From DATKMP01 sp963790045 (lineage in GTDB: Bacteria; Bacteroidota; Ignavibacteria; UBA10030), in contig CAWBMS010000001.1 in the NCBI GenBank assembly GCA_963790045.1, positions 1 through 48,055 on the forward strand: a stretch of 48,055 bases of DNA, written 5' to 3'. Each line of letters begins with the position of its first letter. Within the stretch, counting starts at the first letter, position 1. The position numbers and the translations under genes are program-made. Under the pieces are notes generated by a model that was given only the letters and a program-made list of their open reading frames with translations, was not told where the DNA came from and made no database searches. This document shows, one piece after another, positions 8,418 to 16,436 of this stretch.

Positions 8418-9687
8418 ATATCTGATTCAAATGCATCGGCTTGCCCGGTAATGCTGTTGCAATAAACAAGCGCGTAGAATTTGCCAGCCCCGTATCCATT
8501 GCCGCAACTTGATATTGTCCGGCTTTAGTACCAAGGCGCAGCCGCGCCGCTACTCTTCCAAGACTATCAGTAACCGCGTTGATAATCATAAGAGAATCGC
8601 CCGTTGCCCCAACAGGTTTGCTATTGGTCACAAAGGATATCGATCTGCCTTTGACGCCGTTGGTATCGCGATCCGTTACGACATACGTAAATTGATTCAA
8701 CACACTGCCGATGGTATCAATCAATGTCGATGCGTACGGCAAAACTAATGCCGCCTTGCCAGGTTGAGCGAGAACACTAAAATATTTTGTCGAACTGTCG
8801 ATATCAGACGATGAAACTTTCAAAGTATAGATACCGGATTTTTGTCCAAGCCGTAGTATTGCCTGTGCTGTTCCTGCAGAACCGGTTATTGTATCAGCGG
8901 AAACGAATGCTTGTGTATTCGCTCCGCCCGGTGCCGAATAAATTTCAAACTTCACATTTACATCGGGCACAAGAGAACTGTCGGATCCTTTCGCCGCAAT
9001 GACTAACGGTGAAAGTGTTGTATGCACTGAATCTGAACCAGGAACAGTTACCGCTGCAAGTGCAGCAGCCGCTGGATCAGCATAGCCGATAAATATTTTT
9101 TGCGGAGACGAAATAGAATCGACCTTCGCCGTCAAATAATACGAACCGCGTTTGCTGCCGAGCTTCATTCCAACTTTCACATATCCGTTGTTATCTGAAT
9201 ACATTATGTTGTTCGTCAACGTATTGCCGAGCGTATCCGTAATTGTCTGGCCCGTCGCTCCGCTTGGAACATTGCTGATCGCTAATTGTACTTTTGCATT
9301 CTTTATCACATTTCCATACACATCCGTAATTCGCGCTGCGAACGGCGTTAGCAATTTGTTCGTCTTGCTTCTCAGCGAATCTGCGCCAACAGCAAAGATA
9401 GAATCCGGATCGCCTTCATAATTTTTTCTTCCCAGCAGATGCAACGTATCTGTCGCTGTCCATATTCCGGCAATAAATCCTCTTGAGGAAGATAATTGCA
9501 TATTGCCGGCATTATTCGTCGATCGCTGGCGCCTCCATGTATGACCTCCATCGACAGTACGCCAGAGTTCAAATGCAGTTTTATCGAATCCAGAAGGTAA
9601 CTTCATCGTTTGCATATTTAAATTGCAACGTACCATTAAATCCAGTACTAACAGCAGGCGTAATGGTAAATGAACGCCCAATTGCAT
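8290..9687 (-). CDS. Second piece of the same surface protein: Ig-like repeats
   Basis: Genuine sequence of this piece runs from about 9600 to 8405; the stretches beyond each end are out-of-frame overlap. It begins GFDKTAFELWRTVDGGHTWR and has a BNR/Asp-box-like region. It then holds three Ig-like repeats with the signatures KVGMKLGSKRGSYYLTAKV, AQAILRLGQKSGIYTLKVSS and VAARLRLGTKAGQYQVAAMD. It continues directly into the repeats of the next piece once a single base is corrected near 8405. The regular repeat spacing across the break shows it is one gene. Confidence 0.82.
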   Translation of the reverse strand: MQLGVHLPLRLLLVLDLMVRCNLNMQTMKLPSGFDKTAFELWRTVDGGHTWRRQRSTNNAGNMQLSSSRGFIAGIWTATDTLHLLGRKNYEGDPDSIFAVGADSLRSKTNKLLTPFAARITDVYGNVIKNAKVQLAISNVPSGATGQTITDTLGNTLTNNIMYSDNNGYVKVGMKLGSKRGSYYLTAKVDSISSPQKIFIGYADPAAAALAAVTVPGSDSVHTTLSPLVIAAKGSDSSLVPDVNVKFEIYSAPGGANTQAFVSADTITGSAGTAQAILRLGQKSGIYTLKVSSSDIDSSTKYFSVLAQPGKAALVLPYASTLIDTIGSVLNQFTYVVTDRDTNGVKGRSISFVTNSKPVGATGDSLMIINAVTDSLGRVAARLRLGTKAGQYQVAAMDTGLANSTRLFIATALPGKPMHLNQIFASGTSRYDWYNVTGLRRIHYRPSKQCHQWIADEVRVVIETS

Positions 9688-10252
9688 TCATTCCTGACGA
9701 TGTACTTGAAGTCCTTTGTACGGTCGTTGAGCCGAGCGGCGTACCGCTGTACAAAATGGACAGGCCTATCCCTCCGACGTCGGAAGTATCGGATGACTTA
9801 GTAAAATTCACGGTCTTGGAAATATTTCCAAGCACGGCGCCGTTCTCTGTCAATCGTCCTGTTGATGGAGACAACGTCATCGTGCCGGAAGACACATTCA
9901 TCGTTACATCCTGCGCAACGGAAACAGTTTGAAGAATTGCATAATTACCGGACGATGTTTTGGTCGAATCGCCGCTTAACGTCAAATAGGTGTACGTCTT
10001 TGCGGGTACCGTTTGGTTGCCGCCGAAATATTCGAACGTGCCGCCGATCGTATCGGGCAAGCCGGTCGCTGCGTACTTTACTCGGAATGTTCCGATATTA
10101 TTCAACGTGCCGGCATTCACAAACGAACCCTGTGCGTGCAGCACATCTGTGCCGATGCACAACAGCATCAGCAGAATCACCGGCACACCAATCCTGAATT
10201 TTCTTCCGGGACTGCCGCGCCATCTTGTATATAATTTTTTTGTGACCATCAT
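9581..10252 (-). CDS. N-terminal piece of the Ig-repeat/dockerin/T9SS surface protein
   Basis: I place the start at the ATG at 10252 (GGTGACGGT just upstream); an in-frame ATG at 10405 would put 51 extra residues before the signal peptide. A basic N-terminus is followed by the hydrophobic run VPVILLMLLCIGTDVLHAQ with cleavage expected after HAQ. The mature protein starts GSFVNAGTLNNIGTFRVKYA. It continues with a domain also found in many FCB surface proteins (GRLTENGAVLGNISKTVNF, NAIGRSFTITPAVSTGFNG). The frame breaks near 9600, after YANDE. The assembled gene 10252-6203 would encode about 1350 residues: signal, N-domain, about eight Ig-like repeats, dockerin, T9SS tail. Confidence 0.82.
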   Translation of the reverse strand: MMVTKKLYTRWRGSPGRKFRIGVPVILLMLLCIGTDVLHAQGSFVNAGTLNNIGTFRVKYAATGLPDTIGGTFEYFGGNQTVPAKTYTYLTLSGDSTKTSSGNYAILQTVSVAQDVTMNVSSGTMTLSPSTGRLTENGAVLGNISKTVNFTKSSDTSDVGGIGLSILYSGTPLGSTTVQRTSSTSSGMNAIGRSFTITPAVSTGFNGTLQFKYANDEVTFWIR

Positions 10253-10455
10253 ACCGTCACCATCCGTTAATATAAACAATCGTTGTTCGATACTCCATCG
10301 AGCTTCGCCGATGAAAGACATCCACATTCTAATCTTCTCTCGCAGCTCCGGTATTCGGAAATGCCAGAGAACATAAGACAGCCCTATCGACAACCATTCT
10401 TTCATTGTTTTAAATATTCTATTTCCAAAACGTTCTACTTATTTCATTAACTCAA

Positions 10456-11181
10456 TTAATTCAATTCCAGATCGGTTCCAGAAAAATTTTTACATTCCAG
10501 AAACCAATTACTATTACCATAATATTTCGATTGTCCGTTCCTAAATCGACCGCCATCCAAAAAATCGTATTTTGCGCTACTATTTATATTTTCTGCTTTA
10601 TTCCGATACATCATTTTGGTTGTTTTACGCCAATTATACCGATTTTTATCAAAATACGGCAGTGTACAACGGACTTCTGATGATGTACTTTGCACTTCTG
10701 AATGCGTACAATGCACTTCCGATGGTGTACTTTGAACTTCTGAAAGCGTACAACGCACTTCCGACGGCGTACTTTGAACTTCTGAATGCGTACAATGCAC
10801 TTCCGATGGTGTACTTTGAACTTCTGAAAGCGTACAACGCACTTCCGATGGTGTACTTTGAACTTCTGATAGCGTACAACGCACTTCCGACGGCGTACTT
10901 TGAACTTCTGATAGCGTACAATGCACTTCCGATGATGTACTTTGCACTTCTGAGTGCGTACAATACACTTCTGAAGGTGTACTTTGCACTTTTGAAAGCG
11001 TACAACACACTTTTGAAGGCGTATTTTGCACTTCTGAATGCGTACAATGCACTTTTATCAAGACACTTTGGAAACTTAACGGACTTCTATGGAACTCCAA
11101 TAGCCCATAATAAACGTCTGACAAACTCTCACCAATATGAAAATCGGCATTGTTAAATATATGTTCAGCAAAATCAAACAT
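10456..11181 (-). CDS. Possible repeat protein with SEVxxTx heptads, encoded across the 21-bp minisatellite
   Basis: A 241-codon minus-strand frame runs through the whole 21-bp array, giving 7-residue units of the form SEVQSTP/SEVRCTL/SEVHCTH. Non-repetitive flanks stay open for more than 110 bases on each side. I favour this frame over two others that are also open. Several repeat variants are silent here (TCA/TCG Ser, GTT/GTG Val, ACG CCG/ACA CCA Thr-Pro), whereas they change residues in the plus-strand frame. Others are not silent (Arg/His/Cys/Tyr at one position). No signal peptide, known domain or strong ribosome site is seen. It may be a non-coding array. Confidence 0.3.
   Translation of the reverse strand: MFDFAEHIFNNADFHIGESLSDVYYGLLEFHRSPLSFQSVLIKVHCTHSEVQNTPSKVCCTLSKVQSTPSEVYCTHSEVQSTSSEVHCTLSEVQSTPSEVRCTLSEVQSTPSEVRCTLSEVQSTPSEVHCTHSEVQSTPSEVRCTLSEVQSTPSEVHCTHSEVQSTSSEVRCTLPYFDKNRYNWRKTTKMMYRNKAENINSSAKYDFLDGGRFRNGQSKYYGNSNWFLECKNFSGTDLELN
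10664..11062. repeat. 21-bp minisatellite, 19 units, alternating A/B forms (42-bp period)
   Basis: Nineteen head-to-tail 21-bp units, each beginning GTAC (GTAT in one). Odd units are A-type, for example gtacaacgcacttccgacggc shortened to GTACAAYGCACTTCCGAYG. Even units are B-type, GTACTTTGAACTTCTGAAAGC-like. Variation is clustered at a few positions, while the GTAC and ACTTC cores are almost fixed. The last two units toward 11062 are the most diverged, and unit 19 breaks off inside the core. No spacers exist, so this is not CRISPR. Because 21 is a multiple of three without stops, three frames are open through it. Confidence 0.95.
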
Positions 11182-11377
11182 GTGTTCTGCGTTTCACGTT
11201 TTGCATAATATTCTTTCATTATTTATTACATCATCTTACTATAATTTTCTTACATCTCTCTTCTTCTTATTTTCTTCCAATAGTTCCTATTCTATTTCTC
11301 ATAGCGCTCATGCTCCTTAGTTGTAATAATCAGGTCAGGCGGGAAGGAGCAACAACCCGCCTGACCGGCGTTTCTAT
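11063..11377. other. AT-rich stretch with no recognised gene, ending in a hairpin
   Basis: Apart from the diverged edge of the minisatellite and the inverted repeat at 11333-11366, I see nothing here: no RNA gene and no open frame with a ribosome site. Confidence 0.5.
11333..11366. repeat. Intercistronic hairpin with an 11-bp perfect stem
   Basis: GGTCAGGCGGG and CCCGCCTGACC flank a 12-base loop that reads AAGGAGCAACAA on the plus strand and TTGTTGCTCCTT on the minus strand (the transcript sense). There is no T-run after it, so it is not a classic terminator. A sister hairpin lies at 14007-14039. The loop complements ribosome-binding regions of two upstream paralogous genes. Confidence 0.7.
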
Positions 11378-11611
11378 TTAACTTCCGGAATTAGCGTTGA
11401 GCATAACCAATTTCGGCGAATATCCGTTTTCAATTATCTGAAAATAATATTCAGAAAAAATATCCAATGATAGACGGATAAAGTATAGCGTCTCTCGGCA
11501 CCAATGTATCCAGCCAATGCGAGTTAAGGAGAAATATCTATCTCGCATTTTCTGTTGCAACAGGAGCAAAGAACTCTGACAACGATACACTATCATGGTT
11601 TTGCGTTTCAT
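11378..11611 (-). CDS. Hypothetical 77-residue open frame
   Basis: An unrecognised small frame ending LVMLNANSGS just before the 11333-11366 hairpin. There is no signal peptide, known domain or clear ribosome site. It may be intergenic sequence. Confidence 0.2.
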   Translation of the reverse strand: MKRKTMIVYRCQSSLLLLQQKMRDRYFSLTRIGWIHWCRETLYFIRLSLDIFSEYYFQIIENGYSPKLVMLNANSGS

Positions 11612-11675
11612 ATTTATTTTCTCGATTTATTCATTATTCAAACAAACCGTGAAATCATTATTTTATGTCCGTTCA

Positions 11676-13424
11676 TTATTGACCGACTGTAATCGTTCCG
11701 GCGTTCGTGATTGCACCGTTGTTGGAAAGGTTGCCGCTGACGCTAAGTGCAGAAGTCGTTCCTGCTAAAATGAGACCCTTTCCAGTTTCAGCAGCATTGT
11801 TGATCAAACCGCCATTACCGACTGCAAGCGTATTAGCGCTCGATACTGTCAATGAGGTATTGTCGTCAACGGTTACTTTATATGCCGCCGCTGTTGCTAT
11901 ATCCACAGTTACAGGTTGCGCGACTGTAATTTCAACTTCGTCTTGTGCAGTTGGCACAGAACCGGCATCCCAAGTTGTTGATAAACTCCAATTGGTTGTC
12001 GGCGTTGTAGCGTTAGCAAACGATTTGTAAATGGTGAACCGATCATCAAGTGCAATAGCATTGCTGCTGTTCGGTGTTAACGTTAAAGATGATAGGCCAT
12101 ATAATTGCACAGTTCCAAAAGTGGTTGAGCTGGAAGCAAGGCGAACCGGACGTCCTGCAATTTTATCTGCACGGCTAATTCCATTGCCGGATACTAAATT
12201 GACATTCTGGAAATCATTTAGCTTTACTTCTGATGCACCACCCACTTCGCTATTCAGATATGCTAACTGTAGATCAAGTGAATCTGCGGCAGCTCCCAAA
12301 TTGGAATATGCAACAGTATATGTACGTTTAACAGTGTGTCCAGCAACAGAAGGATTCGTCGTAGTTCCGGTTGGCATCAGATTTGGCTGTGAATTAAGTG
12401 TAAATGTACGGCTGGCAACGGCAGTTTTGAAATTCACGTTCGTACTTGCATTGTTAAACGTATAGGACCCTACAGTAGGTGTTTCCCATGTCATATTTCC
12501 CTGGATTTCGACTAAGCCATTCGAATTGGTTTGAAAGCTTGGTTGAAGCATACCGGTTCCATTCTTCATTGTCAATGTAGAGCTTGACATAGCAAGAGAT
12601 TCATAGAGTTTCAACTGACCACCTGCTGCAATACTGAAATCCGTACTCGATGTCTTTGTCGTAGCTCCATTTGATGCACCAATGGTCAGGTTATTAAATG
12701 CTAAACCACCTGTTGGCGTGCCACTGATTGTAGAACCAGTAAAGGTAACGGTGCCCGTTGTAGGAGCAGTAAATGTTCCGTTATCAGTAAAATTACCGGC
12801 GATGTTAGCATTTGCAGCAGCAGCAAAAGCCAAAGTACCGGTTAATGTCATATTACTGTTTGCAGTGAGCAATGTATTGACATTCGTCGTTCCTGTTGGA
12901 AATGTTTTTGTTGCAGAACCACTTAATGTCAAATTATCATACGTAACACCTGCAAGAACATCTTGTGCACTGGTACCATCGAATACCACAGTGCTGCCAA
13001 TTCCCGGAGAAAGTGTGCCGGTCGAATTTAAAGTTGATGTTGCATCAACCTTTAATGTGATGGCGCCGGTATTCAAAACGCTTGAACCACCGATGTTCAA
13101 GTTCTGGCTGATTTCAGATGGAACAGCTATCAATGTCGGATACGTAGAATTGTTACTAACAACGAGTGTCTCGAAGTTTATATCTTTGGAACCTGTTCCA
13201 ATGGTATCTTTGACTGATGTATTACCTATCGTCACATTTCCATGGATAGTTGTTGCAGCAGTTGCCGCTGTATTTCTGATGCTGCCTTTGATAACGTAGG
13301 TACCGGAACCACCGTATGTCGATCCGTCACCGACGATTAAACTTTGTCCCATCGCCATTGTGGCAACAAGAAATAAGGCAACTAAAACTGTTGCCACGTT
13401 TTTAAATAAATTATTGTAATTCAT
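11676..13424 (-). CDS. Secreted solenoid-like repeat protein, paralogue 3
   Basis: About 582 residues from the ATG at 13424, preceded by AAAAAGGAGCAATGTC. A second in-frame ATG at 13520 also has a good site (AAAAAAGGAGAAACACG) and would add 32 residues. The signal peptide VATVLVALFLVATMAMGQ is clear. The mature chain is rich in Ser, Thr, Asn and Gly with repeated beta-strand units (GNFTDNGTFTAPTTGTVTF) typical of parallel beta-helix adhesins. A central domain (TVKRTYTVAYSNLGAAADSL) is shared with the next gene upstream. Near the end is the TW...G.VP...D.VEI module, and the C-terminus is NNGAITNAGTITVGQ. It has no T9SS tail. Probably an exported surface or matrix protein. Confidence 0.85.
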   Translation of the reverse strand: MNYNNLFKNVATVLVALFLVATMAMGQSLIVGDGSTYGGSGTYVIKGSIRNTAATAATTIHGNVTIGNTSVKDTIGTGSKDINFETLVVSNNSTYPTLIAVPSEISQNLNIGGSSVLNTGAITLKVDATSTLNSTGTLSPGIGSTVVFDGTSAQDVLAGVTYDNLTLSGSATKTFPTGTTNVNTLLTANSNMTLTGTLAFAAAANANIAGNFTDNGTFTAPTTGTVTFTGSTISGTPTGGLAFNNLTIGASNGATTKTSSTDFSIAAGGQLKLYESLAMSSSTLTMKNGTGMLQPSFQTNSNGLVEIQGNMTWETPTVGSYTFNNASTNVNFKTAVASRTFTLNSQPNLMPTGTTTNPSVAGHTVKRTYTVAYSNLGAAADSLDLQLAYLNSEVGGASEVKLNDFQNVNLVSGNGISRADKIAGRPVRLASSSTTFGTVQLYGLSSLTLTPNSSNAIALDDRFTIYKSFANATTPTTNWSLSTTWDAGSVPTAQDEVEITVAQPVTVDIATAAAYKVTVDDNTSLTVSSANTLAVGNGGLINNAAETGKGLILAGTTSALSVSGNLSNNGAITNAGTITVGQ

Positions 13425-13743
13425 GACATTGCTCCTTTTTAAAAAATTATTATTTGTTGTTTTACTTTTTACAACTTGTTTGGCATCGCTGCCGCCGGGT
13501 AAATCATCCGGGTGTTTCATCGTGTTTCTCCTTTTTTACATTTCAATAAAATTTATTACGTGCGTTTATCCTTGCTCAAGAATAAATACACCATCTTTGT
13601 TTTTTCGACTCCAAAGATGAAAAGCTCGCTGTCGCTCCGTATCGTCCTTGTCCGTTATTTCCTTTCTCGTTTCGTGTTACATTCATTCATCATTCTATTA
13701 ACTACAAGTCATCTCAAAAATAGTCCTCTCTAATCATCCTTTC

Positions 13744-13811
13744 GTCATACCCGCGGATTGTAAGCGGGCATCCAGGCCTCTGGACTCCCGACAGAAACAA
13801 TCGGGAGTGAC
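13744..13811. repeat. Three-armed REP/MITE-like inverted repeat
   Basis: Bounded by GTCAT and GTGAC. Arm 1 is CCCGC/GCGGG, arm 2 is CCAG/CTGG around gcct, and arm 3 is CTCCCGA/TCGGGAG, giving a cloverleaf-like fold. The order (GTCATnCCCGC..GCGGGnATCCAG..CTGGAnTCCCG..CGGGAnTGAC) matches a short mobile repeat common in draft genomes of many phyla. Only one copy is seen in this window. Confidence 0.7.
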
Positions 13812-14006
13812 ACAGTATTGTTGAGATCTAACAATCGTGTTTTCCATCTCACTGTCTGCATACTGTTCTTGCGAACCAGACAGAATCTTATATTGATTCT
13901 CCCATCGGGAGTTCCAAGATGAAATCCTGTTCCGACTTTTTTGCAAGCACTCTCTGTACTCAGACATCGACATTTTCTTCACCATTATTTTATTTCTTCA
14001 AAATCA

Positions 14007-14039
14007 GGAAGGCGGGCAGGAGCTTACGCCCGCCATTCC
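14007..14039. repeat. Intercistronic hairpin, sister of the one at 11333
   Basis: GGAAGGCGGGC pairs with GCCCGCCATTCC (one bulged A). The loop is AGGAGCTTAC on the plus strand. The core GGCGGG..AGGAGC..CCCGCC is shared with the hairpin at 11333-11366, and both lie downstream of a solenoid-protein gene. Confidence 0.65.
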
Positions 14040-14116
14040 TTGTTCGCATATTATTTTTCTCTATAGAATTATGATCTGAGCATCCAATTCCATATTATTG
14101 TCCTTCGTTTCATACT

Positions 14117-16255
14117 TTATTGAACTGTGATTGTACCATTGTTCGTAATGTTACCATTGACTGTAAGGTTACCAGTCGTAACCTGCAATGTACCGGCTGT
14201 AACAACAAGACCGCCGCCAGTTTGTGTATTGTTATCCGTTAATCCGCCAGCACCGACTGCAAATGTATTGGCGCCGTTATTGATTGTCAAGGTGTTAACA
14301 TCGGTGCTATTGGAAACGATTGTTACACTATTTGCCGCTTCAGCATCAGAGACTGTAACATTATGGATACCTGTGATATTAACATCATCATATAGACCTG
14401 GGACTGCACCACTCTGATCCCATGTTGAACCTAACTTCCAGTCTGTTGAAGCAATTGAATTGAATGAATAGAAACGATCATCCAATGCAAGTTGTTGACT
14501 GGTTGTTAACGTTGCACTCGCGACTAAATTAACATATTTAAATCCATTAGCCGATGTTCCAGTTGTGTATGTTCCTGCAAGTAAATTAGCTTTGGCGGAA
14601 CCATTGGCAAAATCTCGCAAACGTGATTGAATCGCTGTTCCCGCTTCAGCACTTAAATATCCAAGTTGAATATCGAACGTTGGCGATGTTCCTGTAAAGG
14701 TTTGTGAAATTAAACGCGCAACGGTATGGTTAGCCAAATATCCGGTTCCACTGATGGATCCTGGTGTTGTAGTAAGCGTAAAACTCGTAAGCGTACCGCC
14801 GGTATATTTTATCGTTGTCGCTTCATTATTAAACGCATACGCTGTTCCAGATGCCATATTGGTACGCGTTACCGAACCAACAATTTCTCCTGCACCGCTG
14901 ACTGTGCTTGCTGCATTAGCAAATGCCACAGAACCGGCTACTGTTACGTTGCTGGCAAGTGTTGCGTTCCCTGAGATATTTAATGCATAAGCACCACTTA
15001 ATGTCGCTGCACTGCTTGAATTCACAGTCAAACTCCCATTTATTGTTCTCGCAGCACCAAGTGTCCAAGATTTTGTTCCGTTGCTTAAAATTAAATTTCC
15101 ATAACTCAAATCAGCAATTGACTGGCCTGCTGTGCTGCTTCCGTAGGTAACGGTTGAACCGGTGGCAAGATTAAATGTACCTGCTGTTACCGTTCCATCA
15201 AATTCTGCGGCACCAGTAGTTGTCAAATCCAGTGTTCCACCGCCGGAGTTTGAATAGCTTCCTGAAAATTTCAAAAGATTAGCTAAAGCAGATGACGCAA
15301 TCGACCCGCCAGTTTGAGTTACACCGCCTGTAAAGGTAATACCACCAGCGCCTGCCGTAACAGTTCCCGCCGTATTGGAAAGTGTGCTGCTAAATGTAAT
15401 GAGTCCTGCACCGCCAGTAATTGTTCCGGCATTTGCTGCAGCATTTGTAAATGTTATTCCGCTTCCATTGCCAAGAATCGATCCGGTATTTGCAGTAAGA
15501 GTTCCGACAGTAAGCAATCCGGTAGTACCTGTATTCGTTATCGTTCCTGCTGATGCTGTTACAGTGGTAATACTTTTTGCACCAGTTCCAGAAAGTGTAA
15601 GTGATTTTCCAGAGACAACATTCGTAATTGCTGCAAAGGATGGCGTGGTTGAAGAAATAGTCAGGTTTTGATCAACTGTTAAATTGCCACCAGAATGCGT
15701 AAATGTACCAGCAACACTTGTAGTACCCGAAAGGTTTTTTGCACCTGCACCTGATAAGGTTACTGCACCTACGTAAGTCAAGCCCCAGATTGTCTGAGCA
15801 GAACCACCAGTATATGCAACAGTACCGCTAGCGTTACTTACATTAAGCGTTCCGGTAGTTGCTGGCGTGCCACCAAGCGTTAATGTGGTCGCACCAATAT
15901 CATAAGTACTCCCTGTGGCAATCGTCAATACGCCGCTAACGGTGGTTGAGACATTTGCCGTTGTCGTAGCGGAAGTAGTGTTTATATTTAATGTTGGAAA
16001 AGTAAGTGTTCCGTTTCCCGATGTACCAATTGTCTGCGCTGCTGTTCCTGCCATTGTTACTATACCAGTAACTGACGTCGCGGCTGCATTCGTAATATTT
16101 CCTTTAACGGTATATGTACCAGTTGATGGCTGGAAACTTGCTCCTGAACTGATAACAAAAGTTCCCTGTCCAAAAGCCATAGCTGCAAACAAGACGAGAA
16201 GAATGATAAGAGACATTCCCCGGTTTGCGAATGTGTTAGCAAGATTTGTTTTCAT
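14117..16255 (-). CDS. Secreted solenoid-like repeat protein, paralogue 2
   Basis: About 712 residues from the ATG at 16255, behind ACAAAGGAGCAATATC; an in-frame ATG at 16432 has a weaker site. The signal peptide SLIILLVLFAAMAFGQ is followed by GTFVISSGASFQPSTGTYTV, similar to the start of paralogue 3. Many short units such as NTGTTGLLTVGTLTANTGS and AGTVTAGAGGITFTGGVTQT suggest a beta-helix. A shared domain follows: YAFNNEATTIKYTGGTLTSF, then DIQLGYLSAEAGTAIQSRLR. The module TDWKLGSTWDQSGAVPG..D.VNI comes next, and the end is NGNITNNGTITVQ. There is no T9SS tail. Its gene order and ribosome site match paralogue 3, suggesting tandem duplication. Confidence 0.87.
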   Translation of the reverse strand: MKTNLANTFANRGMSLIILLVLFAAMAFGQGTFVISSGASFQPSTGTYTVKGNITNAAATSVTGIVTMAGTAAQTIGTSGNGTLTFPTLNINTTSATTTANVSTTVSGVLTIATGSTYDIGATTLTLGGTPATTGTLNVSNASGTVAYTGGSAQTIWGLTYVGAVTLSGAGAKNLSGTTSVAGTFTHSGGNLTVDQNLTISSTTPSFAAITNVVSGKSLTLSGTGAKSITTVTASAGTITNTGTTGLLTVGTLTANTGSILGNGSGITFTNAAANAGTITGGAGLITFSSTLSNTAGTVTAGAGGITFTGGVTQTGGSIASSALANLLKFSGSYSNSGGGTLDLTTTGAAEFDGTVTAGTFNLATGSTVTYGSSTAGQSIADLSYGNLILSNGTKSWTLGAARTINGSLTVNSSSAATLSGAYALNISGNATLASNVTVAGSVAFANAASTVSGAGEIVGSVTRTNMASGTAYAFNNEATTIKYTGGTLTSFTLTTTPGSISGTGYLANHTVARLISQTFTGTSPTFDIQLGYLSAEAGTAIQSRLRDFANGSAKANLLAGTYTTGTSANGFKYVNLVASATLTTSQQLALDDRFYSFNSIASTDWKLGSTWDQSGAVPGLYDDVNITGIHNVTVSDAEAANSVTIVSNSTDVNTLTINNGANTFAVGAGGLTDNNTQTGGGLVVTAGTLQVTTGNLTVNGNITNNGTITVQ

Positions 16256-16436
16256 GATATTGCTCCTTTGTATAATATGCGTTTTGATTGTAGTTGTTTT
16301 TTTATTTACTCGATCATTCTTGCTCAGAGAATAATCATTATCCTTTTTCCGTTGACCCAAGGATAACGGGCTCTTACAAATTGTTGTTATATTTCGAGTT
16401 GCTCCTTTGATATGTTGTGATTGATTTTTCATAGTT

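Larger units (their letters stand above)
13425..14116. other. Gap between paralogous surface genes: leader, three-armed repeat and hairpin
   Basis: Contains the leader of the downstream gene (including the alternative start at 13520), a three-armed inverted repeat (13744-13811) and a hairpin (14007-14039). An 83-codon minus-strand frame across 13734-13985 is made largely of repeat sequence; I do not regard it as a gene. Confidence 0.6.

Noticed and set aside
10664..11062. CRISPR array
   Set aside because: Units are directly adjacent 21-mers with no unique spacers, and no cas genes occur in the window.
10572..11156. Plus-strand 194-residue protein (AYNALPMVYFELL repeats)
   Set aside because: The frame is open only because the 21-bp unit has no stops; most variants change residues in this frame, and there is no ribosome site.
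13734..13985. Minus-strand 83-residue protein
   Set aside because: Much of it is translated REP/MITE-like repeat, with no ribosome site.
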